Source: Franzmannia pantelleriensis
GTDB lineage: Bacteria > Pseudomonadota > Gammaproteobacteria > Pseudomonadales > Halomonadaceae
Direction: 5' to 3'
Length of the DNA stretch: 64,000 nt
Assembly: GCF_900102875.1 (NCBI RefSeq)
Contig: NZ_FNGH01000007.1
Span: 60,246 to 124,245 of the forward strand
The position numbers and the translations under genes were made by a program. Shown here piece by piece: positions 1 through 7,221 of this stretch. Position 1 is the stretch's first letter; each line of letters opens with the position of its first letter. Under the pieces are notes generated by a model. It did no database searches. It saw only the letters and a program-made list of their open reading frames with translations, and had not been told where the DNA came from.

Positions 1-1009
1 CAGCGACTGGGCGTCGTTCATGAGGATTCCCGAAAGCGGAGGATTGCTGGAGGTTAGCGGGCTCACGCTGCTGGCGCAGGACCCCGGGCGGATGGCCATG
101 GATGCGCTTGAAGGCGCGGCTGAAGGCCGCGGTACTGCCGTAGCCGAGGCGGTAGGCGACGGTCTCGATGGGTTGGCGCTCGCGGCCGATCCACTGAGCT
201 GCCAGGCGCATGCGCAGCTCGGTCACGTAGCGATGCGGCGTCATGCCGGTTACCGCCAGGAAGCGCTCGGCAAACACCGAGCGCGAGCTGCCCATCTCGG
301 CGGCGAGCTCGGCTACCGTCCAGTGGCGCCCCGGCTCGCGGTGTAGGGCGGCGATGACGCGACCCAGGCGCGGATCGCGCAGCGCCTCGATCCAGCCGCT
401 GGCGTCGCCGCAGCCGCACTCCACCCAGCCGCGTACGATAAAGGCGGCCATCACATCGGCGAGCCGCGCCAGGATGGCAGCGTAGCCTGCCCGCTCGCTT
501 CCCGCCTCGCGCTCCATCGCTTCGAGCATGGGTAGGATCTCGGGCTGGCGCTCGAGCAGGGTGCCGACGTGCATCACTTCGGGCATCAGCGAAACCAAGG
601 CGTGCATGCTACCCAGGTCGAACTCCATGCAGCCGCTGAAGGTCAGGGCGCCGTCCTGGGTACAGCCCTGCGGGCAGGCGCGAATCGCGCTGACCGCCTC
701 ACACAGTCTGGCGCTTTCGAAGGCGGCGACGTCCTGTGCCGGCTGGTCGGGTGTGGAGAGCAGGGCATGCAAACCGCCGCGTGGCAGCAGGAGCGCATCG
801 CCGGTCGACAGGGTATGAACGCAGCCGCTGGGGCTACGTAGGTAGACGGGGCCGCGGGCCACGAAATGGAACTGCGCCCAGCCCTCTACCTGGCCGAACT
901 CAACGCCCAGGGGGGGCGAGAGTTGGATGCGGCGATAGGCGATGCCACGCAGGCGCATGCCGAGCAGCAGCTCACTTACCAGGTCGCTGGGCAATTCCGG
1001 CTCGGGCAT
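1..1009 (-). CDS. AraC-family transcriptional regulator, partial (runs off left edge)
   Basis: I translated the minus strand from the ATG at 1009. The frame stays open to base 1, giving at least 336 codons, so the C-terminal end lies outside the window. The N-terminal half resembles the AraC cupin-type effector domain (MPEPELPSDLVSELLLGM, then a cupin-like beta-rich stretch). The C-terminal part carries the two helix-turn-helix motifs of the AraC family (GMTPHRYVTELRMRLAAQW and ETVAYRLGYGSTAAFSRAFK). AGGAG lies upstream of the start. It is divergent from the NepI-like exporter at 1139, so it probably controls that gene; the inducer is unknown. Confidence 0.85.
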   Translation of the reverse strand, partial: MPEPELPSDLVSELLLGMRLRGIAYRRIQLSPPLGVEFGQVEGWAQFHFVARGPVYLRSPSGCVHTLSTGDALLLPRGGLHALLSTPDQPAQDVAAFESARLCEAVSAIRACPQGCTQDGALTFSGCMEFDLGSMHALVSLMPEVMHVGTLLERQPEILPMLEAMEREAGSERAGYAAILARLADVMAAFIVRGWVECGCGDASGWIEALRDPRLGRVIAALHREPGRHWTVAELAAEMGSSRSVFAERFLAVTGMTPHRYVTELRMRLAAQWIGRERQPIETVAYRLGYGSTAAFSRAFKRIHGHPPGVLRQQREPANLQQSSAFGNPHERRPVA

Positions 1010-1097
1010 CTCGCACTCCTTTCTTCAAGATTCGGATGAAAGATCAACTATTCGAGAGCTTCTAGCATAGATCGTCCGGCCCGGTCCCTCTAGTCTT

Positions 1098-1136
1098 CTC
1101 GTTCCTGATGAACGCTTCTCTAGGAATGGGAACGAG
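1098..1136 (+). promoter_or_regulatory. Inverted repeat covering the nepI ribosome binding site
   Basis: CTCGTTCC (1098-1105) and GGAACGAG (1129-1136) are perfect 8-base arms with a 23-base loop. The right arm contains the purine-rich Shine-Dalgarno sequence before the ATG at 1139. It could be a hairpin that hides the start or a regulator operator; the sequence does not decide between them. Confidence 0.4.
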
Positions 1137-1138
1137 CA

Positions 1139-2317
1139 ATGAACGAGTCGGTATCGCGGGCACGGCCCGCATGGGGGGCGGTTATCTCGATGGCCCTCGG
1201 TGTGTTCGGGCTAGTCACGGCGGAATTCCTGCCCGCCAGCCTGCTGACGCCCATGGCGGCGGACCTGGGTATTACCGAGGGCATGGCGGGTCAGGCGGTG
1301 ACGGTTACCGCGGCGGTGGCGCTGCTGACCAGCCTGCTGATCTCCACCGCCACCCGGCGCATCGACAGGCGCCATGTGCTGTTGGGGTTCTCCATGCTGC
1401 TGGTGGCCTCGAACCTGTTGGTAGCCTTTGCCCCCAATCTGACGCTCCTGCTGATCGGACGCGTGCTGCTGGGGATGGCGCTGGGCGGCTTCTGGACCAT
1501 GTCGATTGCCACCATGATGCGCCTGGTGCCCGAGGATCTGGTGCCGCGAGGGTTGTCGATCATGTTCAGCGGCGTTTCCGCCGCAACCATCGCCGCGGCG
1601 CCGCTGGGTAGCTACTTCGGCGACCTGTTCGGCTGGCGCGAGGTATTCCTTATGGCGGCAGGGCTGGGGTTGTTGGCACTGGCGGTGCAGTTCATGACGC
1701 TGCCGCGGCTGGCACCGACTGGCCTGACCCGCCTGCGTACCCTGTTCGACGTGCTGATGCGGCCGCGCATCGGCCTGGGCATGCTGGCCGCAGCGCTGGT
1801 CTTCACCGGTCACTTCGCCTTCTTCACCTATATTCGGCCGTTCCTCGAAACGGTGACCGGCGTTGGCGTGAACGGCGTAGCCGTGATTCTGCTGGGCTTT
1901 GGTGTGGCCAACTTCCTTGGCAACTATGTGGGCGGCTGGATGGTCGAGCGCAGCCTGCGCATGACTATGATCTTGATGCCGCTGCTGATGGGCACGCTGG
2001 GGGTCTCGCTGGTGCTGCTGGAAAGCACGCCGGCCACCGATGCTGCACTGGTGGCTATTTGGGGACTGGCCTTCGGTGCCATCCCGGTGGCGTGGTCGAC
2101 CTGGCTGACTCGCACGGTGCCCGATGAGGCCGAGAGCGCCAGCGGCCTGTTGGTAGCCTCCATCAACCTGGCGATCGCCACCGGTGCCGCCGTGGGCGGG
2201 CTCATCTTCGACCTGGGCGGTGCGCTAAACGTCTTCGCCGCCAGCGCGGCGGTACTGCTGTTGGCCGCGCTGATGATCCTGGTTGGGGTCAAAACCCGGA
2301 CGTTGGCGACAGCGTGA
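1139..2317 (+). CDS. nepI: MFS exporter, NepI-like (purine ribonucleoside efflux)
   Basis: The 392-residue protein is a 12-helix major facilitator of the DHA1 type. Its sequence follows Escherichia coli NepI closely as I recall it: EFLPASLLTPMAADLGI near residue 30, GRVLLGMALGGFW near 115, and AFFTYIRPF near 225. NepI exports inosine and guanosine-type purine ribonucleosides across the inner membrane; the substrate here is inferred from that resemblance. The start is ATG 1139, after a GGGAACGAG Shine-Dalgarno. It is divergent from the AraC regulator and is followed by a hairpin terminator. Confidence 0.75.
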   Translation: MNESVSRARPAWGAVISMALGVFGLVTAEFLPASLLTPMAADLGITEGMAGQAVTVTAAVALLTSLLISTATRRIDRRHVLLGFSMLLVASNLLVAFAPNLTLLLIGRVLLGMALGGFWTMSIATMMRLVPEDLVPRGLSIMFSGVSAATIAAAPLGSYFGDLFGWREVFLMAAGLGLLALAVQFMTLPRLAPTGLTRLRTLFDVLMRPRIGLGMLAAALVFTGHFAFFTYIRPFLETVTGVGVNGVAVILLGFGVANFLGNYVGGWMVERSLRMTMILMPLLMGTLGVSLVLLESTPATDAALVAIWGLAFGAIPVAWSTWLTRTVPDEAESASGLLVASINLAIATGAAVGGLIFDLGGALNVFAASAAVLLLAALMILVGVKTRTLATA

Positions 2318-2322
2318 TTCAC

Positions 2323-2344
2323 GAGGCCCGCATTGGCGGGCCTC
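2323..2344. terminator. Bidirectional hairpin terminator
   Basis: GAGGCCCGC and GCGGGCCTC form a perfect 9-bp stem with loop ATTG. It sits between the convergent ends of the MFS exporter (2317) and the racemase (2358). There is no strong T-tract on the plus side. Confidence 0.6.
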
Positions 2345-2357
2345 AGTTCAATCTCTG

Positions 2358-3053
2358 TTACTCTTCGAGCGCCCACCTGACCGCTTCTTCGGCGTGAATG
2401 GCCGTGGTGTCATAGAGCGGCACCCCAGTATGGGGCTGCTGCACCAGCAGGGCGATTTCGGTGCAGCCGAGGATTACCGCCTCGACGCCACGTTCGTGTA
2501 GCGAATCGATGATCTCCAGATAGCGCTGGCGCGAGCTCTCTTTCACCTCGCCCAGGCACAGCTCGGTATAGATCACCTCATGCACCAGGTCGCGCTGGGC
2601 CTCGTTGGGTACCAGAACCTCGATGCCGAAGCCTTCGCTGATCCGCCCCTTGTAGAACTCCTGCTCCATGGTGAAGCGGGTACCGAGCAGGCCAACGCGG
2701 CGAATGCCGACATTGGCTAGGCGCTTCGCCGTGGCGTCGGCGATATGCAGCAGCGGAATGGAAATCGAGGCCTCGATCTCCGGCGCGACCTTGTGCATGG
2801 TGTTGGTGCCGATCAGCAGGAAGTCGGCACCACCGGCCTCCACGTTGCGCGCGGCACAGCTGAGGATCTCGGCGGTGGCGTCCCAGTCGCCGGCGTGCTG
2901 CAGCCGCTCGATCTCGGCGAAGTCGACGCTATACAGGCATAGCTTGGCCGAGTGGAACCCACCCAGGGCGGCTTTCACCCCCTCGTTGAGCGCGCGGTAG
3001 TAGCTGACAGTGGATTCCCAGCTCATGCCGCCGAGCAGGCCGATGGTCTTCAT
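2358..3053 (-). CDS. ygeA: Broad-specificity amino acid racemase, YgeA type
   Basis: This 231-residue cytoplasmic enzyme of the aspartate/glutamate racemase superfamily interconverts L- and D-amino acids without pyridoxal phosphate. The family motifs are MKTIGLLGGMSWEST at the N-terminus, TNTMHKV and ILGCTEIALLV. The catalytic pair is Thr83 and Cys197, the same residues and numbers as in E. coli YgeA, which has threonine where most family members have the first cysteine. The ATG at 3053 was chosen because AGGAGGGA precedes it and the family begins at MKTIG; the open frame continues upstream without homology. D-amino acids could serve wall remodelling or catabolism (inference). Confidence 0.85.
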   Translation of the reverse strand: MKTIGLLGGMSWESTVSYYRALNEGVKAALGGFHSAKLCLYSVDFAEIERLQHAGDWDATAEILSCAARNVEAGGADFLLIGTNTMHKVAPEIEASISIPLLHIADATAKRLANVGIRRVGLLGTRFTMEQEFYKGRISEGFGIEVLVPNEAQRDLVHEVIYTELCLGEVKESSRQRYLEIIDSLHERGVEAVILGCTEIALLVQQPHTGVPLYDTTAIHAEEAVRWALEE

Positions 3054-3106
3054 GGTCGTGTCCCTCCTCTTATTGCCGTTCACTCCATCACTATCGAACG
3101 GCTCGA

Positions 3107-3811
3107 CTATGTCTCGTATTCGTCGTGGCGGCGGTTCCAACCATAGGGTGGCGTCTGAGGCCAGCCGGGCGGTGACTCTTCCCAGGTTTCCTGGCGGCCG
3201 TAGGGCGTCAGGTCCAGATAGGTCCACAGGCTGCCCAGGTACTCCACGCCGCGCTTGCCGCTGAAGTAGCTGCGAAACATCCGCTCGCCGTCGCGCAGGA
3301 AGACGCTAATGCCATGTCGCTCGCCGCGGTCGGTGTCCGGGGCGCAGCAGGTCTCGCTGGTGACCCCCATATCCTGGTTGAAACGATTGCCTTGCGACGA
3401 GACCCAGGTTGGGTGCTGCCAGCCCATGCGTGCCTGGTAGCGCTGGAGCTTTTCCAGCGGCGCACGGGAGACCAGTACCAGGGTGGTGTCGCGGGCGTTG
3501 AGATGGGCGGGATGGGTCATGGCATCCACCACCCAGGAGCAGCCATCGCAGCCGGCCTCCCAGTCGGGCCCGAACATGAAATGGTAGACGATCAGCTGAC
3601 GGCGTCCCTCGAACAGGTCGAGCAGGGTGGCCTCTCCCTGTGGCCCATCGAAAACATAATCGGCGCGCACTTCGGTCATCGGCAAACGGCGCCGTGCAGC
3701 ATTGAGCTTGTCGCGTTCACGCGTATGGGCCTTTTCACGAGCGATCTGTTCGTCCAGCGCGCTGTGCCACTCCTCTTCGCAGACGATAGGGGGCAGGGGT
3801 GAGGTCGTCAT
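3107..3811 (-). CDS. DUF899 thioredoxin-like protein (copy 1)
   Basis: The 234-residue protein belongs to the DUF899 family, which has a thioredoxin-like fold and unknown physiological role. Visible marks are YHFMFGPDWEAGCDGCS, a CxxC pair at Cys88/Cys91, and the tail RRHDEYET. The start ATG 3811 follows GAGGAGCAAG and avoids overlap with the VOC gene ending at 3825. It lies 14 bases after that gene, so the two are probably one operon. DUF899 genes are often found with VOC proteins and ArsR regulators, and an ArsR remnant lies nearby at about 5010-5160. A second copy is at 20476. Confidence 0.85.
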   Translation of the reverse strand: MTTSPLPPIVCEEEWHSALDEQIAREKAHTRERDKLNAARRRLPMTEVRADYVFDGPQGEATLLDLFEGRRQLIVYHFMFGPDWEAGCDGCSWVVDAMTHPAHLNARDTTLVLVSRAPLEKLQRYQARMGWQHPTWVSSQGNRFNQDMGVTSETCCAPDTDRGERHGISVFLRDGERMFRSYFSGKRGVEYLGSLWTYLDLTPYGRQETWEESPPGWPQTPPYGWNRRHDEYET

Positions 3812-3824
3812 GGCGTCTTGCTCC

Positions 3825-4220
3825 TCATGCCAGATTGAGCTGCCAGGAGACGCCGAAGCGGTCGTTGATCCAGGCGAAGCGGGTGCTGAAACCGTAGTCA
3901 TCGGAGGGCATCAGGGTCTCGCCCTGTTCCGATAGCTGCTCAAGAAGGCGCTCGAACTCTTCACGGCTTTCGCACTCGACGAATAGCGATATCGAAGGCG
4001 TAAAGCTGAAGGGGTGCGCTATGTGGCTGTCGATGCAGGTGTAGCGTCGGCCGGCCAGGGTGAATTCGGCCTGCATGATGCTGCCTTCTCTACCAGGCCC
4101 TTCGGGGCCATAGCGATCGAGCCGGACGATGTCGGAATCGTCGAACAGCGAGACGTAGAAGCGCATGGCCTGCTCGGCATTGCCTTCGAACATCAACTGC
4201 GGGGCGACATGATGTGGCAT
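3825..4220 (-). CDS. VOC-superfamily protein, PhnB-like
   Basis: This 131-residue single-domain protein of the vicinal oxygen chelate superfamily is of the PhnB-like / 3-demethylubiquinone methyltransferase-like group. It shows the typical opening APQLMFEGNAEQAMRFYVSLF and closing FAWINDRFGVSWQLN. Members of this group are usually annotated by fold only, and substrate cannot be read from sequence. It is the first gene of a two-gene operon with DUF899 (14-base gap). The start ATG 4220 has GGAGGAG upstream. Confidence 0.8.
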   Translation of the reverse strand: MPHHVAPQLMFEGNAEQAMRFYVSLFDDSDIVRLDRYGPEGPGREGSIMQAEFTLAGRRYTCIDSHIAHPFSFTPSISLFVECESREEFERLLEQLSEQGETLMPSDDYGFSTRFAWINDRFGVSWQLNLA

Positions 4221-4326
4221 CGGTACTCCTCCTCTAGGCTCTCGAAGGTGGGCCAGAAAGGGGCAGGGGCATGGCCCAGAAGCCTTCGTAGAAGCTTAGC
4301 CACTGTTACACCTCACTGATCTGGCC

Positions 4327-4355
4327 TTGACGCTCGTACGGCAACGCCGTATATT
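4327..4355 (+). promoter_or_regulatory. higBA promoter with an operator palindrome in the spacer
   Basis: A -35 box TTGACG (4327-4332) and a -10 box TATATT (4350-4355) are 17 bases apart. Between them lies the perfect inverted repeat TACGGC-AAC-GCCGTA (4337-4351), overlapping the -10 box. Transcription should start near 4362, which is the toxin ATG itself, so the message may be leaderless. The palindrome is the likely autorepression site for the HigA antitoxin. Confidence 0.65.
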
Positions 4356-4361
4356 TTGGCA

Positions 4362-4673
4362 ATGCTATTCATCGAAACCTCAACGTTCACCAAACTATTG
4401 CCGAACTACCTCACGGATGAGGAATACCGTGGGCTTCAAACCTATCTTTTGCAGAAGCCGGACGCCGGAGATTTAATCAAAGGTTCGGGTGGTGTTCGTA
4501 AAGTTCGATGGGCTCCAGCGGGTTCGGGAAAGAGCGGTGGTATCAGAGCCATATATTACTGGCAGAAGTCTGACCACGAGATATGGATGCTCACGCTGTA
4601 TAGTAAATCAGAGCGTGCCAGTATTCCTGGCCATACGCTCAAGCAGATAGCGGAGGCAATCAAAAATGGGTGA
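4362..4673 (+). CDS. higB: HigB-type toxin (RelE superfamily mRNA interferase)
   Basis: The 103-residue protein resembles the HigB2 toxins of Vibrio: FIET.TF near the N-terminus, LTDEEYRGLQ.YLLQKPDAGD, GSGGVRKVRWA, IYYW and LTLYSKSE. HigB toxins cleave mRNA on the translating ribosome and are neutralised by the partner antitoxin. Toxin-first order is the usual higBA arrangement. ATG 4362 fits the family start better than the in-frame TTG 4356, and no Shine-Dalgarno is visible. Codon use is clearly more AT-rich than in neighbouring genes, which suggests horizontal acquisition. The stop overlaps the antitoxin start by 8 bases. Confidence 0.85.
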   Translation: MLFIETSTFTKLLPNYLTDEEYRGLQTYLLQKPDAGDLIKGSGGVRKVRWAPAGSGKSGGIRAIYYWQKSDHEIWMLTLYSKSERASIPGHTLKQIAEAIKNG

Positions 4674-4953
4674 CAGGAACCTTGGGGCAGAGATTCTTGA
4701 AGGCATCAATGAAATAAAGCAGTTCAAGAAGGGCAAATTGGCTCTACGAACCCATGAGCTATCAGAGCCCTCACCGCCTAAAGAGATCAGGCTGAAATTA
4801 CACATGTCGCAGTCAGCATTTGCCGGTCTTATGGGCGTGAGTGTGCGTACCCTTCAGGATTGGGAACAGGGTCGGCGCGAGCCGCAGGGTCCTGCGGTTG
4901 CACTTCTGCGCATTGCTGAGCAACATCCGGAAGTTTTTAGTCAGCTTCACTGA
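4666..4953 (+). CDS. higA: HigA-type antitoxin (XRE helix-turn-helix)
   Basis: This 95-residue protein has an N-terminal toxin-binding region and a C-terminal XRE-type helix-turn-helix (MSQSAFAGLMGVSVRTLQDW, about residues 47-66). It is expected to bind and neutralise HigB and to repress the shared promoter at 4327-4355. It overlaps the toxin gene by 8 bases, so the two are translationally coupled. Base composition is AT-rich like the toxin and unlike the flanking genes. Confidence 0.85.
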   Translation: MGDRNLGAEILEGINEIKQFKKGKLALRTHELSEPSPPKEIRLKLHMSQSAFAGLMGVSVRTLQDWEQGRREPQGPAVALLRIAEQHPEVFSQLH

Positions 4954-5008
4954 CCTAAGTGAGGCGTAACCAGACCATGCACCGGATGCCAAAACCTCCG
5001 CTGCGCTA

Positions 5009-5160
5009 CGATTTTGTCACCGGTGATGGCAGGCGTTCCGCCGCCGCCAGTGGCTGCGGTTGCAGCCGGCAGTAGTGGGCGCGTCCTTCGATGCGCCGTT
5101 CCATCAGTCCCGCCTGCTCCAGTACGCGCACTTGCTTGGAGAAGGCGGCCAGCGAGAACG
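5009..5160 (-). pseudogene. ArsR-family regulator remnant
   Basis: In the 339-base space between higA and the PepSY gene, the minus strand reads FSLAAFSKQVRVLEQAGLM then ERRIEGRAHYCRLQPQPLAAA before a stop near 5009. This is the recognition helix and wing of an ArsR-family regulator of the group usually next to SRPBCC, YciI, DUF899 or VOC genes. The N-terminal third is missing and the frame meets a TGA just upstream. A Shine-Dalgarno plus ATG at 5174 (MRIMIV) in another frame is fused on. MRIM- is a typical start of YciI-like proteins, so a deletion joining two genes is possible but weakly supported. Confidence 0.6.
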
Positions 5161-5225
5161 ATCATGATGCGCATCTGCTCTCTCCTCGCTTATCGGCGAG
5201 CCAGGTGTCGGCTCGCTCGCCAGCG

Positions 5226-5256
5226 AGGCTAGCCCCTCGACTTCACTTGAGGTCAA
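5226..5256 (-). promoter_or_regulatory. MerR/SoxR-type promoter with 19-base spacer
   Basis: On the minus strand, -35 TTGACC (5256-5251) and -10 TAGCCT (5231-5226) are 19 bases apart, the long spacing typical of MerR-family targets. The interrupted palindrome CCTCAAGTGAAGTCGAGG (plus-strand positions 5235-5252) differs from the SoxR box CCTCAAGTTAACTTGAGG at three positions. It points at the decayed ORF start at 5174, and no MerR-family regulator gene is nearby. Confidence 0.4.
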
Positions 5257-5268
5257 CCTTCGAGGGGC
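5232..5268 (-). terminator. Possible hairpin terminator after the PepSY gene
   Basis: GCCCCTCGA (5232-5240) and TCGAGGGGC (5260-5268) are perfect 9-base arms just downstream of the PepSY gene stop at 5293. The 19-base loop is long and there is no T-tract. It overlaps the MerR-type promoter described separately, so only one of the two readings may be functional. Confidence 0.35.
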
Positions 5269-5292
5269 AAGCCAGAGGTGCGGGTTGTGAGC

Positions 5293-6675
5293 CTATAGGC
5301 GTCGCTGGCGTTGCCAGACCCACAGCCGGTCGAGCACCAGCATCGCCAGCAACGAGGCCCCCACCAGAGGAAAGATCACGCCGCCCAGTGCCAGAATGGC
5401 GACGACGCCGCGCAATATCTTGGGGTCTTTGGGTAGCGGGGGAGTGCCGAGCTTGCCCGAGGGGCGGCGCTTCCACCACATGATGGCTGCCGAGACGGCG
5501 AGCAGGACCATGGCCAGGCAGGCGATCAGCAGCACGATCTGATTGGTGCGACCGAACTGTTGGCCGAGATGGACATTGATGCCCCACTCCAGCCAGCGGC
5601 CCAGGGGGCCGTAGTCGGCATAGCGCATGTCGAGCAGTGGCTCGCCGCTGTACTGGTCCAGGTGCACGACCCGTTGCTGCGCCACGTCATCCGGGTAGAC
5701 CGAGCCGGTGAATACGCCATCCGGCGTGCTGGGCAGGTTGACCGCATAGCCGGGATGCAGCCCCAGGCGTTCGAAGGTGGCCACGGCCTGGTCGAGGTCG
5801 ATGGGGGCGGCGTCATGCCGGTCATGCGAGGAGAGAGGCACCTGAGCCCGCTCGAGCGACCAGGTGGTGGGGCCCAGGTGATCGAGGTGCTCGTCTGATA
5901 ATGGCACTGCCACACGCAGGCCGGCGGGATAGCCGAAGTTGTTGCCGTTGGCCCACTCGTTGACCTTGCCGCCCCACAGGTTGGACCAGGGCATGCCGGT
6001 GACGGCCAGGAAGACGATGAAGGCGCCGACCAGTACGCCGCTGACGGCATGGGTGTCGCGCCAGAATAGCCGGCGCCTGGGGGTGCCACGCACGCTGAGC
6101 ACACCGCCGAGCCGGCTGCTCCCGCTGCGCCGCGGCCACCATAGGTAGAGGCCGGTCCCGACCAGCAGGATCGACCAGCCGGCGGCGATCTCGATGAGCC
6201 CGCGGGCGATGGGGCCGAACAGGCGCAGGCTGTGCAAGTGGCGCACCGTCCACATCAGGGTGCCGCGATCGGGTAGCCAGCCCAGCACTTCGCCGCGATA
6301 AGGGTCGAGGTAGACGGCGATCGGCTCGCCCTGCGGATCGGCGATGGTGATCTCCGCCGAGGCGTCTGGCGTCGCGGGGGCGGTGTACTTGAGCGGGGTG
6401 CCGGGCTGGGCCTCTAGTGCCGCTGCCAGTAGCGTGGAGGGTGGCAGTGGCGCCTGCTCCTGGACGCTGACACGCTTGAGATCGGCGTGCCACCAGGCAT
6501 CCAGCTCGTCGTTGAATAGGTAAAGTGCGCCGGTCACGGCAAGGGTAACGAGAAAGGGGAGTACCAGTAGTCCGGCGTAGAAGTGCCATCGCCATATGGC
6601 GAGATAGAGGTCCTGGGCGGCACGTCGCGGCGCCGGGCGAGGCGAACTGGCCGCAACGTCATGATGGGTCTGCAT
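5293..6675 (-). CDS. PepSY-associated membrane protein (iron/copper-linked)
   Basis: The 460-residue inner-membrane protein has four to five hydrophobic segments, at about residues 30-52, 195-215, 245-270, 385-410 and near 435. Large PepSY-type periplasmic portions lie between them. Motifs include AIWRWHFYAGLLVLPFLVTLAVTGALYLF and VRHLHSLRLFG. Proteins of this family sit beside TonB receptors or metal-handling genes and are proposed to act in ferric-siderophore or metal reduction; substrate here is unknown. ATG 6675 is preceded by GGAGGAAGC, so I prefer it to longer in-frame starts. It follows the His-rich protein gene on the same strand. Confidence 0.8.
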   Translation of the reverse strand: MQTHHDVAASSPRPAPRRAAQDLYLAIWRWHFYAGLLVLPFLVTLAVTGALYLFNDELDAWWHADLKRVSVQEQAPLPPSTLLAAALEAQPGTPLKYTAPATPDASAEITIADPQGEPIAVYLDPYRGEVLGWLPDRGTLMWTVRHLHSLRLFGPIARGLIEIAAGWSILLVGTGLYLWWPRRSGSSRLGGVLSVRGTPRRRLFWRDTHAVSGVLVGAFIVFLAVTGMPWSNLWGGKVNEWANGNNFGYPAGLRVAVPLSDEHLDHLGPTTWSLERAQVPLSSHDRHDAAPIDLDQAVATFERLGLHPGYAVNLPSTPDGVFTGSVYPDDVAQQRVVHLDQYSGEPLLDMRYADYGPLGRWLEWGINVHLGQQFGRTNQIVLLIACLAMVLLAVSAAIMWWKRRPSGKLGTPPLPKDPKILRGVVAILALGGVIFPLVGASLLAMLVLDRLWVWQRQRRL

Positions 6676-6743
6676 GCTTCCTCCAATACGCATGAGTACC
6701 GTCTGGCCGGTTGGGGCCAGGGCGGTGTGAAGATCGAGTCGGG

Positions 6744-7148
6744 TTACGCGTGGGTATTGGAAGGAGCGGGTGGGGCGCGAGCATCCGGCAGTAGCTGGGC
6801 GCGGTGGAATGCCCGACGGCTGGGCAGGGTATCCGGTGTGTCCTCGATCCGCGCGGCTAGCGAGGCATCCGGTGCATGGGCCGGTACGGCCGTGGCGAAG
6901 CTGCAGGCCAACTGGCAAAGTGCCTGGCACTGGGCATGGAATGAAGCGTCGTGGGTCGGGGCGAGGTGGGAATCGCAGTCGGCATGATGGTGGCCATGCG
7001 ACCCATGGTGGCCATATGACCCGTTGCCGAGCATGCTGGCCTGGCCGTAGCTGCCTAGCGTACCGATCATGAGCGTCAGCGCGGCCAGCAGCAGGGCAAC
7101 AGTGCGCTTCCGGGGCTGGAGTGGGCGGTGTTGGCCCGGTCGCGTCAT
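6744..7148 (-). CDS. His-rich secreted protein, possible metal (copper) binding
   Basis: This 134-residue protein has an N-terminal hydrophobic segment (VALLLAALTLMIGTLG, about 17-32) that looks like a signal anchor. A histidine cluster follows (SYGHHGSHGHHHADCDSH) and then further cysteines (FHAQCQALCQLACSF). The layout resembles DUF2946/CopL-like periplasmic metal-binding proteins, but I cannot assign a family with certainty. It is 68 bases upstream of the PepSY membrane protein and in the same direction, so the two probably form a metal-related operon. The Shine-Dalgarno is weak. Confidence 0.6.
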   Translation of the reverse strand: MTRPGQHRPLQPRKRTVALLLAALTLMIGTLGSYGQASMLGNGSYGHHGSHGHHHADCDSHLAPTHDASFHAQCQALCQLACSFATAVPAHAPDASLAARIEDTPDTLPSRRAFHRAQLLPDARAPPAPSNTHA

Positions 7149-7221
7149 CAGCGTCGTTCCGTGTCGTGATCGGCTGCCAAGCTGGCGGAGCTAGTGAGTG
7201 AAGCCACTTTCCGCTGCCGGG

